From Leifsonia sp. Leaf336 (GTDB lineage Bacteria > Actinomycetota > Actinomycetes > Actinomycetales > Microbacteriaceae): 64,000 nt of DNA. Position numbers and translations under genes: made by a program. Location of the stretch: NCBI RefSeq assembly GCF_001423695.1, contig NZ_LMOZ01000003.1, positions 415,018 through 479,017 on the forward strand, given 5' to 3'. The notes under the pieces were generated by a model. That model searched no databases and had not been told where the DNA came from. It was given only the letters and a program-made list of their open reading frames with translations. Below are positions 38,755-47,484 of the stretch, one piece after another. Every line of letters starts with the position of its first letter. Positions within the stretch are counted from its first letter, which is position 1.

Positions 38755-40004
38755 CCAAGGCACCCGAGACCCCGGCCCAGATCGCGGCCGACCTCCAGGA
38801 CGAGCGCCTCATCCGCGACGAGGGGCTGGGCGGCGCGCTCCGCGCTTTCGGCCGGCGGGTGCGAGGCGGCGACCTCGGCTCGCTGCCGGTCGTCGTCGGC
38901 CTGATCGTGATCTGGGTGGTCTTCCAGTTCCTCAACCCCAACTTCCTGAGCGCGAACAACCTGGTGAACCTGACCCTCCAGTGTGCCGCGATCGGCACGA
39001 TCTCGATCGGCATCGTGCTGGTGCTGCTGCTCGGCCAGATCGACCTGTCGGTCGGCTCGGTGAGCGGTGTGGCCGCGGCCATCCTCGGCGTCGGGTTCAC
39101 CCAGCTGCACTGGCCCCTCGCCCTCACCGTGATCGTCGCCATCCTCGCGGGCTCGGCCATCGGCTTCCTCTACGGCATACTGTTCACCCGCTTCGGCGTG
39201 CCGAGCTTCGTGATCACGCTCGCCGGTCTGCTCGGCTTCCTCGGCGTGCAGCTCTGGATCCTCGGTCCGAACAGCTCGATCAACATCCCGTACGACTCCT
39301 GGATCGTGAAGTTCGCCCAGCAGACCTTCCTGCCGCCGTGGGCGGCGTACTCGCTCGCCGCGATCGCCGCGCTCTCGATGTTCTGGTCCGACTGGCGACG
39401 CAACGTGCGCCGGCGCAAGGCCGGACTGTCCGAGGGGTCGATGCTGGTCGTCCTCATCAAAGCCGGGCTGATGCTCATCGGCCTGTGCATCGCCGTCTGG
39501 TATCTGTCGACCGACCGCGGCACGGGGGCGATGTTCCTGTTCTTCGTGATCCTCGTGATCATCATGAACTTCTTCCTCACCCGCACGAAGTGGGGCCGTT
39601 CGGTCTTCGCGGTCGGAGGCTCTGTGGAGGCCGCACGGCGTGCCGGTATCAAGGTGAACCGCATCTTCATCAGCGTGTTCATCCTGTGTTCGACGTTCGC
39701 CGCCATCGGCGGACTGCTGGCCGCGGCGCGCCTCGCGTCCGTGAGCGCCGGGTCCGGCGGCACCGACACGAACCTGAACGCCATCGCCGCGGCGGTCATC
39801 GGCGGCACCAGCCTCTTCGGCGGTCGCGGATCGGCCTGGTCGGCGCTGCTCGGCATCCTGGTCATCCAGTCGATCTCCAACGGCCTGACGCTGCTGAACC
39901 TCGACTCGTCGTACCGCTTCATGATCACGGGCGCCGTGCTGCTGCTAGCGGTCATCATCGACTCGCTGTCCCGCCGCTCGCGCGAATCGCACGGGCAGGC
40001 ATAG
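38751..40004 (+). CDS. xylH: sugar ABC transporter permease (XylH-like)
   Basis: BPD_transp_2-family permease of 417 residues with about ten hydrophobic spans. GQIDLSVGSVSGVAAA is the hallmark of ribose/xylose-type permeases, and AAVIGGTSLFGGRGS is the second. A 50-residue soluble leader precedes the first span (about 45-63). A central basic loop (WRRNVRRRKAG) is typical of XylH-like members. The start is fused to the ATPase stop by a 4-base overlap. Confidence 0.9.
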   Translation: MTKAPETPAQIAADLQDERLIRDEGLGGALRAFGRRVRGGDLGSLPVVVGLIVIWVVFQFLNPNFLSANNLVNLTLQCAAIGTISIGIVLVLLLGQIDLSVGSVSGVAAAILGVGFTQLHWPLALTVIVAILAGSAIGFLYGILFTRFGVPSFVITLAGLLGFLGVQLWILGPNSSINIPYDSWIVKFAQQTFLPPWAAYSLAAIAALSMFWSDWRRNVRRRKAGLSEGSMLVVLIKAGLMLIGLCIAVWYLSTDRGTGAMFLFFVILVIIMNFFLTRTKWGRSVFAVGGSVEAARRAGIKVNRIFISVFILCSTFAAIGGLLAAARLASVSAGSGGTDTNLNAIAAAVIGGTSLFGGRGSAWSALLGILVIQSISNGLTLLNLDSSYRFMITGAVLLLAVIIDSLSRRSRESHGQA

Positions 40005-40042
40005 CGGCCGGCGACCCGAGACGGGTGTGAGAAGGTGGACCG

Positions 40043-40279
40043 GTGACCCGAACCACCACCTTCCACGCCCGTCTTCTGCGTTCCGGGGTGGACCCGCAGA
40101 CGGTGACGGTGCGGGCGTCCTCGGACGTTCCTCCCCGCACGCTGCGGCGCGCGGCGGGAGGCGGCGGTCAGCTCAACTTCGACGTCTACGCCCTGCTCGA
40201 CGCCGACGGCTGGCCGACGTCGGCGACGTACACGTACGTCGAATCGCTTTCGCGGGAGCCCTCCGCCGCCGACGAGTGA
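40043..40279 (+). CDS. small uncharacterised protein
   Basis: 78 residues, GTG start with GAGAAGGTGG upstream and G/C-rich third codon positions. No recognised domain. It fills the gap between the importer operon and the convergent hemL end. It may be real or a chance frame. Confidence 0.5.
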   Translation: MTRTTTFHARLLRSGVDPQTVTVRASSDVPPRTLRRAAGGGGQLNFDVYALLDADGWPTSATYTYVESLSREPSAADE

Positions 40280-40291
40280 GCGGACCCCCGA

Positions 40292-41677
40292 TCAGGCGGG
40301 GTTGCTGGAGGCCGCCGCGGCGGCTCGCGCAGCGCCCGGCAGCGCCTGGAGGACGCGGTCGACCGCCGCGTCGTCGTGCGCTGCCGTGACGAACCACGCC
40401 TCGAAGACGCTCGGCGGCAGCGAGACCCCGGCGTCGAGCATGGCATGGAAGAACGGCCGGTACCGGAACGCCTCCTGCGACTGCACCTCCGCGTAGGTGC
40501 GGGGCGCCGAGGCGAAGTCGCCGAACACGAAGCTGAACAGGCTGCCGGCCCGCTGCACCCGGTGGGCGACGCCCTCGGCCGACAGCGCGTCGGAGACGGC
40601 GTTCGCGAGCGTGTCCGCCACGAGGTCGAGCCGGTCGTAGACCGCCTCGTCGGCGAGTGCCAGGGTGGCGAGACCGGCGGCCACCGCCACCGGGTTCCCC
40701 GACAGCGTCCCCGCCTGGTAGACCGGCCCGGTCGGTGCGAGGAAGTCCATCAGGTCGGCGCGACCTCCCACAGCCGCGAGCGGCATCCCGCCGCCGATGA
40801 CTTTGCCGAACGTCACCAGATCGGGCGTGTAACCGCGGTCGAGACCCCAGAACCCCGCCTCGCTCACCCGGAACCCGGTGAGCACCTCGTCGAGGATGAG
40901 CAGCGCGCCGTACTCGTGGGCGAGGTCGGTCAGCGCGGCGTTGAAGCCCTCATCCGGTGCGACGACGCCCATGTTCGCCGCCGCGGCCTCGGTGATCACG
41001 GCCGCGATGTCGGGGCCGTTCGCTTCGAAGGCGGCGCGCACGGCGTCGAGGTCGTTGTACGGGAGGACGAGGGTCTGCGCGGCCGTCGCCTCGGTGACGC
41101 CGGCGGATCCGGGCAGCGATAGGGTCGCGAGCCCGGAACCGGCCTCGGCGAGGAGGCTGTCGGAGTGGCCGTGATAGTGGCCGGCGAACTTGATCAGCAG
41201 CGGGCGACCGGTGTAGCCGCGCGCCAGTCGGATCGCCGTCATCGTCGCCTCGGTGCCGGTCGACACCAGCCGCAGCTTCTCGACGAACGGGACGCGCGCC
41301 AGCACGGCCTCCGCCAGCTCGGTCTCGGCCGGTGTGGAGGCGCCGAACGAGAGCCCGCGGGCCGCGGCCTCCTGCACCGCCGACACGACGGCGGGGTGCG
41401 CGTGCCCGAGGATGGCCGGACCCCACGACGCGACCAGGTCGACGTACTCGCGGCCCTGGGCGTCGGTGATGTAGGGGCCGTGCGCCGACACCATGAAGCG
41501 CGGCGTGCCGCCGACCGAGCGGAAGGCCCGGACCGGCGAGTTGACGCCGCCCGGGATCACGCGCTGGGCGCGCTCGAACTGCGCGAGGTTGACGTCGCCG
41601 ATCGCGGCGCCGTCGGCAAGACCCTGCAGGTCCTGGGTGTCGCCCGTCGTGCCGTCGTGCATGTCGAACGCGTTCAT
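40292..41677 (-). CDS. hemL: glutamate-1-semialdehyde 2,1-aminomutase
   Basis: PLP enzyme of 461 residues that makes 5-aminolevulinate from glutamate 1-semialdehyde. The N-terminal [14 protein letters not shown], the PLP-binding [13 protein letters not shown] and the Schiff-base lysine K292 in [11 protein letters not shown] are all present. The start overlaps the hemB stop (ATGA); an upstream in-frame ATG at 41686 has a slightly better ribosome site. Last gene of the leftward heme cluster. Confidence 0.96.
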   Translation of the reverse strand: MNAFDMHDGTTGDTQDLQGLADGAAIGDVNLAQFERAQRVIPGGVNSPVRAFRSVGGTPRFMVSAHGPYITDAQGREYVDLVASWGPAILGHAHPAVVSAVQEAAARGLSFGASTPAETELAEAVLARVPFVEKLRLVSTGTEATMTAIRLARGYTGRPLLIKFAGHYHGHSDSLLAEAGSGLATLSLPGSAGVTEATAAQTLVLPYNDLDAVRAAFEANGPDIAAVITEAAAANMGVVAPDEGFNAALTDLAHEYGALLILDEVLTGFRVSEAGFWGLDRGYTPDLVTFGKVIGGGMPLAAVGGRADLMDFLAPTGPVYQAGTLSGNPVAVAAGLATLALADEAVYDRLDLVADTLANAVSDALSAEGVAHRVQRAGSLFSFVFGDFASAPRTYAEVQSQEAFRYRPFFHAMLDAGVSLPPSVFEAWFVTAAHDDAAVDRVLQALPGAARAAAAASSNPA

Positions 41678-42654
41678 CGCAGCCATCCCGCGACCTCGGT
41701 CGCCCAGTAGGTGAGCACGGCATCGGCACCCGCGCGGCGCACGCCGATCAGGGTCTCCTCGATGACGCGCTCGCGGTCGATCCAGCCGTTCGCGGCCGCG
41801 GCCTCCACCATCGCGTACTCGCCGGAGACCTGGTAGGCCCAGACCGGCACATCGCTGATCGCGGCGACGTCGCTCAGCACGTCGAGGTAGCTCAGCGCCG
41901 GCTTCACCATGAGGATGTCGGCGCCCTCCTCGAGGTCGAGGCACGCCTCGCGCAGGCCCTCGCGGCGGTTCGCCGGGTCCTGCTGGTAGGCACGGCGGTC
42001 GCCGGAGAGCTGCGAGTCGACAGCCTCCCGGAACGGGCCGTAGAAACCGGACGCGTACTTCGCGGCGTACGCGAGGATGACGACGTCGGTGCGGCCTGCC
42101 GCGTCGAGGGCGTCGCGGACGGCGGCCACCTGGCCGTCCATCATCCCGCTCAACCCGAGCAGCTGCGACCCGGCCTCGGCCTGCGCGATCGCCATGTCGC
42201 GGTACCTCAGCAGCGTCGCATCGTTGTCGACATGACCCTCGCCGTCGAGCACGCCGCAGTGGCCGTGGTCGGTGAACTCGTCGAGGCAGAGGTCGGTCTG
42301 CACGACGAGCGCATCGCCGACCTCGTCGACGACCGCCCGCGTGGCGACGTTGAGGATGCCGTCCGGATCGGTCGCCGCGCTGCCGACGGCATCGCGGGTC
42401 TGCGGCACGCCGAAGAGCATGACCCCGCCGACACCGGCCTCGGCGGCCTCCACCGCTGCGCGCTTGAGGGAATCGAGACTGTGCTGCGCGACACCCGGCA
42501 TGGAGGCGATCGGCTGCGGCTCGGAGGCGCCCTCGCGCACGAACAGCGGGAGGATCAGCTCGGCCGGGTGGAGGCGGGTCTCGGCGGTCAGACGGCGCAT
42601 GGCGGGCGACTGCCGGAGCCGCCGCGGCCGCACAACGGGATGCAACTCACTCAC
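41674..42654 (-). CDS. hemB: porphobilinogen synthase
   Basis: Condenses two 5-aminolevulinates to porphobilinogen. Its 326 residues contain active-site lysines K199 (YAAKYASGF) and K251 (LMVKPALSY). The metal loop reads [14 protein letters not shown]: first and third cysteines present (C123, C133), the middle one replaced by Asp (D125), between the classic Zn and Mg types. A TAGGCT box seven bases before the GTG suggests its own leaderless transcript, in a 60-base gap after hemD. Confidence 0.96.
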   Translation of the reverse strand: MSELHPVVRPRRLRQSPAMRRLTAETRLHPAELILPLFVREGASEPQPIASMPGVAQHSLDSLKRAAVEAAEAGVGGVMLFGVPQTRDAVGSAATDPDGILNVATRAVVDEVGDALVVQTDLCLDEFTDHGHCGVLDGEGHVDNDATLLRYRDMAIAQAEAGSQLLGLSGMMDGQVAAVRDALDAAGRTDVVILAYAAKYASGFYGPFREAVDSQLSGDRRAYQQDPANRREGLREACLDLEEGADILMVKPALSYLDVLSDVAAISDVPVWAYQVSGEYAMVEAAAANGWIDRERVIEETLIGVRRAGADAVLTYWATEVAGWLR

Positions 42655-42661
42655 TCTCCCC

Positions 42662-42667
42662 AGCCTA
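42662..42667 (-). promoter_or_regulatory. -10 box of hemB-hemL, leaderless
   Basis: TAGGCT on the minus strand, seven bases before the hemB GTG. It would let hemBL be expressed apart from the rest of the cluster. Confidence 0.5.
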
Positions 42668-42714
42668 CGCCCGCGGGGCTGAGTGCCCGTCCAGCAGGCC
42701 GATCGGGACCGCCG

Positions 42715-43506
42715 TCAGGAGGCGTCGGCGCGGGCGGCGGCGACCGCCGCCACAGCCTCGATGAGGGAGGCCGCCGTGCGCTCCTCGGCGATCACGTCCA
42801 CCCGCAACCCGTACTCGCGGGCGTCGCGTGCGGTCTGCGGCCCGATGGCCGCGACCAGGGTCGTCTCGGGGATCGGGCCGAGCTGCACCTGCACCTGCTC
42901 GGCCACCGAACCGCTGGTGACGAGGATGGCCTGGACCAGTCCGTCGCGCACGTCGGCGGCGATGCTCTCGGGCACAGGGATGCCGACGGTGCGGTACGCG
43001 ACGACGGACTCGACCTGGTGCCCGATGCGCCGCAACCCCTCGGTGAGGAGGGGCTTGGCGATCTCCGAACGCAGGGTGAGGATGCGCAGCGGCACCACGC
43101 CCTCGGTCGCCGCCTCCCACTCCTCCAGGAGTCCACGGGCGGAATTGTCCTCGGCGGGGACGAGGTCCACGGCGTACCCGGCCGCGGCGAGTGCGGCCGC
43201 GGTGGTCTCGCCGACCGCCGCGATCCGCGTCGTGGGCGGCACGACGGCACGCGCCGCGCTCAAGACGTCGACGGTCGTCGCGCTGGTGACGGTGACCCAG
43301 TCGAACCCGCCCTCGGCCAGGCGCGTCAGGGCGGCCTCGAGTGCAGGCGCGTCCGCCGTCGGCGCGAAGTTGATCATCGCCGCCACGACCGGCGACGCGC
43401 CCTTCGCGCGCAGATCGGCGGCGACGGAGTCGCCCCACGGGCCGCCCCGCGGCACGAGCACGCGCCAGCCGGTGAGCGGCTTCGGGGAGGGGGACGTGGA
43501 GGTCAT
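42715..43506 (-). CDS. hemD: uroporphyrinogen-III synthase
   Basis: Ring-closing enzyme of 263 residues converting hydroxymethylbilane to uroporphyrinogen III. HemD sequences diverge widely; here GWRVLVPRGG at the start, TVTSATTVDVL, a PAED segment and LVTSGSVAEQV fit the two-lobed family. The ATG overlaps the hemC stop by four bases, which supports the assignment strongly. Confidence 0.92.
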   Translation of the reverse strand: MTSTSPSPKPLTGWRVLVPRGGPWGDSVAADLRAKGASPVVAAMINFAPTADAPALEAALTRLAEGGFDWVTVTSATTVDVLSAARAVVPPTTRIAAVGETTAAALAAAGYAVDLVPAEDNSARGLLEEWEAATEGVVPLRILTLRSEIAKPLLTEGLRRIGHQVESVVAYRTVGIPVPESIAADVRDGLVQAILVTSGSVAEQVQVQLGPIPETTLVAAIGPQTARDAREYGLRVDVIAEERTAASLIEAVAAVAAARADAS

Positions 43507-44504
43507 CGCGTGCTCCCGAGCGGGGCCAGGTCAGCCGCTCCCGCGGCGAGCAGCTCGGCGACCACTCGCGCACCCACATCGCGCGCCGCCTCATCGAGGT
43601 CGGCGGCCCCGAAGGACTCGGGGGTAGCGGCGTGGGAGGCCGTCAGCCGCTCCGTCCCGTCGGGACGGTAGACGCTGGCGGTGAGGAAGAGCAGCCCGTC
43701 GTCGACGAGAGCGGATGCGCCGATCGGCGCGGCGCAGCCGGCTTCGAGGCCGGCGAGCACGGCGCGCTCGGCGGTCGCGCAGGCGTGGGTGGTCGTGTGG
43801 TCGACGGCCTTCAGCGCGCGAGCGACGTCGCCGCGGCCGTTCTGCTCGCCGGCGCGGACCTCCAGCGCCAGAGCGCCCTGGCCCGGCGCGGTCGGGACCT
43901 GCGACAGGGCGAAGAAGTCGGTGACCGCCTCCAGCCGGCCGAGCCGGCCGAGGCCGGCCGCCGCCAGCACGACGGCGTCGAGGTCGCCTTCGGCCACCCT
44001 CCCGAGCCGGGTGTCGACGTTGCCGCGGATGTCGATCACGTCGAGGTCCGGCCGCACCGACTTCAGCTGAGCGACACGGCGCGGGGATCCGGTCCCCACC
44101 TTCGCGCCCTCCGGCAGCGTCTCCAGCGTCCAGCCCTCGCGTGCGCACAGGGCGTCGCGGGCATCGGCACGCTTGGGGACGGCGCCGATGACGAGCCCAG
44201 GCGCCGCGGCGGTCGGGAGGTCTTTGAGCGAATGCACCAGGAGGTCGCACTCGTCGGCCCGCAGCGCCTCGCGCAACGCGGTGGCGAAGACACCGGTTCC
44301 GCCGAGCTCGGAGAGCGACTCGCGGGAGATGTCGCCGTGCGTGGTGACGGTCACGAGCTCGACGTCGAGGCCGGTGGCTCGCGCGATCGACTCGGCGACC
44401 GCGCGGGTCTGCGCGACCGCCAGGGCGCTGCCACGAGTGCCGATGCGCAGCACTCCGTCGCGTCGACCAGACGCGCCCTCGGCCAGGCTCACCGTGCCGG
44501 TCAC
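43503..44504 (-). CDS. hemC: hydroxymethylbilane synthase
   Basis: Polymerises four porphobilinogens. 333 residues. RIGTRGSALAVAQ opens the domain; the dipyrromethane cofactor attaches to C257 in EAGCAAPIGA; the catalytic Asp is in a DAVVLAAAGL region. GTG start overlaps the hemH stop, and the stop overlaps hemD, so hemH-hemC-hemD are tightly coupled. Confidence 0.96.
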   Translation of the reverse strand: MTGTVSLAEGASGRRDGVLRIGTRGSALAVAQTRAVAESIARATGLDVELVTVTTHGDISRESLSELGGTGVFATALREALRADECDLLVHSLKDLPTAAAPGLVIGAVPKRADARDALCAREGWTLETLPEGAKVGTGSPRRVAQLKSVRPDLDVIDIRGNVDTRLGRVAEGDLDAVVLAAAGLGRLGRLEAVTDFFALSQVPTAPGQGALALEVRAGEQNGRGDVARALKAVDHTTTHACATAERAVLAGLEAGCAAPIGASALVDDGLLFLTASVYRPDGTERLTASHAATPESFGAADLDEAARDVGARVVAELLAAGAADLAPLGSTR

Positions 44505-45682
44505 GGCGCGAGCCCTGCGGCGGCGGGCTTGAAGCCCAGGCGGACGTTCTCACAGCAGCCCGGCCGGCACACGTCGTACCAGGGGCCGAGGGAGGTCAGA
44601 GCCGGACGCTGATCGACCGGCACGCCGTCGCGGCGCTCGAGCACGAGATCGACGAGGCCCTGGACGTAACGCGCCTGGGTCCCGGGCGTGGGCACGCGCA
44701 CGGCGACGAGGCCGTTCTCCTCGCTGGTTTCCATCGCCTCGTTGTCGAGGTCCCAGAGCACCTCCATGTGGTCGCTGACGAAGCCGAGCGGCACGATGAT
44801 GACGGCCTTGACGCCGAGCGCGGGGAGCTCCGCGATGCGGTCGTTGATGTCGGGCTCCAGCCACGGCATCGACGGCGGCCCCGAGCGCGACTGGTAGACG
44901 AGGTCCCATCCGATCGTGCCGCCGGTCGCGGCCTGGGAGACGACCTCCGCGACGGCGAGGTGCTGAGCCGCGTAGGCGCCGCCCTCACCGAAGCCGCGCT
45001 CGGCCGGCCCGGACTTGGCCGCGTCGGTCGACGGGATGGAGTGCGTCGAGTACAGGATGCGCACCTCGGTCGCCGCGTCGATGCCGGGGATCTTCTCCTC
45101 CAGCTCGGCGACCGCGTTCTTCACGCCGTCGATGAACGGCTCGACGAAGCCCGGGTGGTCGAAGAACTGGCGCACCTTGTCGATCTGGATGGTGCCCTCC
45201 AGCCCGGTCTCCTCCAGCACGCGCGCGAAGTCCTCGCGGTACTGACGGCAGCTCGAGTACGAGGAGTACGCGCTCGTGGCGATCGCGATGATGCGCGTGA
45301 AGCCGCGCTCCTCCGCCTCGCGCAGCGCGTCCTCGAGGTACGGGTCCCAGTTGCGGTTGCCCCACAGCACGGGGAGGTGGATGCCGCGCGAGGCGAGCTC
45401 GGCCTCCAGCGCCGCCTTGAGCTCCCGGTTCTGGTCGTTGATCGGGCTCACACCGCCGAAGTGCCGGTAGTGGTGAGCCACCTCCTCGAGCCGCTCCTCG
45501 GGGATGCCGCGGCCGCGGGTCACGTTGCGGAGGAAGGGGATGACGTCGTCCTGGCCCTCCGGCCCACCGAAACCGGCGAGCAGGATCGCGTCATAGGCGA
45601 CCGGCTCGGTGACGTGCTCTGGTCCGGACGCGGCGGCCGGCGTGGCCCCCAGCACCCGCGGGACGGCTTCGGTTCCCGTCAC
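44501..45682 (-). CDS. hemH: coproporphyrin ferrochelatase (CpfC/HemH)
   Basis: Inserts iron into coproporphyrin III in the route used by Gram-positive bacteria. 393 residues: GFGGPE and FLRNVTRGRGIP near the start, GNRNWDPYLEDALRE, and a central active-site histidine in ILYSTHSIP. A cysteine in YSSYSSCRQY and the C-terminal CRPGCCENVR match the ligands of the [2Fe-2S] cluster known in actinobacterial ferrochelatases. Both ends overlap neighbours by four bases. Confidence 0.95.
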   Translation of the reverse strand: MTGTEAVPRVLGATPAAASGPEHVTEPVAYDAILLAGFGGPEGQDDVIPFLRNVTRGRGIPEERLEEVAHHYRHFGGVSPINDQNRELKAALEAELASRGIHLPVLWGNRNWDPYLEDALREAEERGFTRIIAIATSAYSSYSSCRQYREDFARVLEETGLEGTIQIDKVRQFFDHPGFVEPFIDGVKNAVAELEEKIPGIDAATEVRILYSTHSIPSTDAAKSGPAERGFGEGGAYAAQHLAVAEVVSQAATGGTIGWDLVYQSRSGPPSMPWLEPDINDRIAELPALGVKAVIIVPLGFVSDHMEVLWDLDNEAMETSEENGLVAVRVPTPGTQARYVQGLVDLVLERRDGVPVDQRPALTSLGPWYDVCRPGCCENVRLGFKPAAAGLAP

Positions 45683-46413
45683 TGCAGGACCTCCACGACC
45701 TCGGCCGGCAGGATGCGGCGACCGGTGAAGAACGGCACCTCTTCGCGCACGTGGCGGCGGGCCTCGGTGTAACGGAGGTCGCGCATGACGTCGACGAGGT
45801 CGGTGAGCTCGTCAGCCTCCAGCGGGAGGATCCACTCGTAGTCGCCGAGCGCGAACGACGCGACCGTGTTGGCGAGGACCCCGCGGAACGCGGCGCCCTT
45901 GCGGCCGTGCTCGGCCAGCATCTGCGACCGCTCCTCGTCGGGGAGCAGGTACCACTCGTAGCTGCGAACGAACGGGTACACGCACAGCCAGCCCTTCGGC
46001 TCCTTGCCGCGCAGGAAGCCGGGGACGTGCGAACGGTTGAACTCGGCGTCGCGGTGCACGCCCATCGCGTTCCAGGTCGGCAGCAGGGCTTTCAGGAGGC
46101 GGGTGCGGCGCAGCTGGCGCAGCCCCCACTGCAGGGCCTCGGCCTCCGGGCCGTGCAGCCAGATCATCAGGTCGGCGTCGGCGCGGAGCCCGCTCACGTC
46201 GTACAGACCGCGGGTCGTGACATCGTGCAGTTCGAGATCGGCGATCACGCCCTCGAGTTCCTGCACCGCGTGGGGGACGTCGGTGCCGTCGAGGTCGTCA
46301 GGGCGCGCCGGGTCACGGCGCAGAACGGCCCAGAGGGTGAAACCGCTGGGGTTCTCGGGGGCGCTCGGTTCGGGGGAGGTCGACTCTGCCGGAACGGCAG
46401 CCGGGGTACTCAT
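45679..46413 (-). CDS. hemQ: coproheme decarboxylase HemQ
   Basis: Chlorite-dismutase-family enzyme of 244 residues that decarboxylates coproheme to heme b with peroxide. YPFVRSYEWYLLPDEER includes the catalytic tyrosine region, and a heme-ligand histidine lies in the MGVHRDAEFNRSHVPGF region or just after it. Its presence shows the coproporphyrin-dependent pathway. Overlaps hemH by four bases. A GAGACT six bases ahead of the ATG is a weak -10. Confidence 0.95.
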   Translation of the reverse strand: MSTPAAVPAESTSPEPSAPENPSGFTLWAVLRRDPARPDDLDGTDVPHAVQELEGVIADLELHDVTTRGLYDVSGLRADADLMIWLHGPEAEALQWGLRQLRRTRLLKALLPTWNAMGVHRDAEFNRSHVPGFLRGKEPKGWLCVYPFVRSYEWYLLPDEERSQMLAEHGRKGAAFRGVLANTVASFALGDYEWILPLEADELTDLVDVMRDLRYTEARRHVREEVPFFTGRRILPAEVVEVLQ

Positions 46414-46468
46414 ACCGACAGTCTCCCTCGCAAACCTGAGAAGGCAAAAACCGGCAAGGACAGGGCGG

Positions 46469-46684
46469 TCAGCGGCGGGAGGCCGCGACTATCCCCCAGA
46501 CGGCCCCGCCCACGGCCACGGCCACCCCGACCGCGATGCCGAGCAGGGCGAGCGGGTTGTCGTCCCGCAATCGGCGCACGCGCTCGGCGGTGCGCTGGGG
46601 CACGTTCAGCTTGTACGTGATCGCGTCGACGGTGGCGGCCAGCTCGGCGCGTGCGCGGTCGACGTCGCTGCGGTCAGTTGTCAT
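46469..46684 (-). CDS. DUF3618-type small membrane protein
   Basis: 71 residues: an acidic N-terminus (DVDRARAELAATVDAI) typical of DUF3618, then one transmembrane span (about 47-67). Function unknown. It overlaps the next upstream gene by 11 bases and lies inside the heme cluster, 55 bases before hemQ. Confidence 0.82.
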   Translation of the reverse strand: MTTDRSDVDRARAELAATVDAITYKLNVPQRTAERVRRLRDDNPLALLGIAVGVAVAVGGAVWGIVAASRR

Positions 46685-47084
46685 ACTTGCCCAGCCCCTT
46701 GAGTGCGTCGATGTCGGTCTTGACGCTCGCGATCGTCTCCGATGGTGCGACCCCGTTCATCTTCTTGAGCGACGAGACGCCGATCAGAACGAGCACGGCC
46801 GCGATGATCAGGAGCGCGCCGAAGACGATGAGCGCCGACGCCCATCCCGGCAGCACGACCGCGAGCCCGAGGATCGCGGCGGCGACGAGCACTCCGAGAG
46901 CGAAGAACAGGAAACCCGCGGCGACCGCGAACAGCCCTATGCCGACACCGGCATACTTCGCCTTCTCGGCGAACTCGGCCCGGAGATGAGCCAGCTCAGC
47001 CTTCAGCAGCTCGATGAGGAGCCGCGGCAACGCCGTGATCAACTCTCCGAGCGACTGGGATCTGGCCCGCTCTCGATCGGTCAT
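46674..47084 (-). CDS. phage-holin-like (Actinobacterial holin-X family) membrane protein
   Basis: 136 residues with two to three hydrophobic spans (about 47-73 and 80-104). The N-terminal RSQSLGELITALPRLLIEL is typical of PF07332 (formerly DUF1469) proteins, which are ordinary chromosomal envelope proteins despite the holin label. Middle member of three small genes between cgoX and hemQ. Confidence 0.8.
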   Translation of the reverse strand: MTDRERARSQSLGELITALPRLLIELLKAELAHLRAEFAEKAKYAGVGIGLFAVAAGFLFFALGVLVAAAILGLAVVLPGWASALIVFGALLIIAAVLVLIGVSSLKKMNGVAPSETIASVKTDIDALKGLGKYDN

Positions 47085-47120
47085 CCGCTCACCTGCCCCT
47101 TCGGTCGCGTTCGACGGCCG

Positions 47121-47477
47121 CTATTCCTGCGAATCATCCCGCGTCGCGGGAACGACGGCCACCCCCGAGGGCTGCGGATCGGGCGTAGCGGGCTGCCGAT
47201 CGGGCGCAGACGGCTGCCGATCGGGCAGGCGGGCCTCTCGACGGCGGTCGTTCGCCCGCACGACGGCCTTCTTGACCGTGATGAAAACGGCCTCCGGCAC
47301 CTCGCCGACCTTCTCGGCCACGAAGTCCTCGACGGCGTTCACCTGCTTCTGCACCCCCGGCGACTCCCAGACTTTGAGCGCCGCCGACTTCATCTGCTCG
47401 TAGCGCTTGCGTCCGGCTCGCGTGCCGAGCACGTAGCCCACCGCCGCGCCCGTCACGAAGAGAAGCTTTCCCCGCAT
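47121..47477 (-). CDS. YtxH-like small protein
   Basis: 118 residues. The N-terminal KLLFVTGAAVGYVLGTRAGR is a short membrane anchor ending in a glycine-rich YtxH-type motif; a helical region and a Pro/Asp/Gln-rich repeat (DRQPSAPDRQPATPDPQP) follow. It starts seven bases after cgoX, so the two are almost certainly in one transcript. Function unknown. Confidence 0.8.
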   Translation of the reverse strand: MRGKLLFVTGAAVGYVLGTRAGRKRYEQMKSAALKVWESPGVQKQVNAVEDFVAEKVGEVPEAVFITVKKAVVRANDRRREARLPDRQPSAPDRQPATPDPQPSGVAVVPATRDDSQE

Positions 47478-47484
47478 TCGTCCC

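Noticed and set aside
46674-47084. Prophage holin
   Set aside because: The family is chromosomal in actinobacteria, and no other phage gene, integrase or attachment site is nearby.
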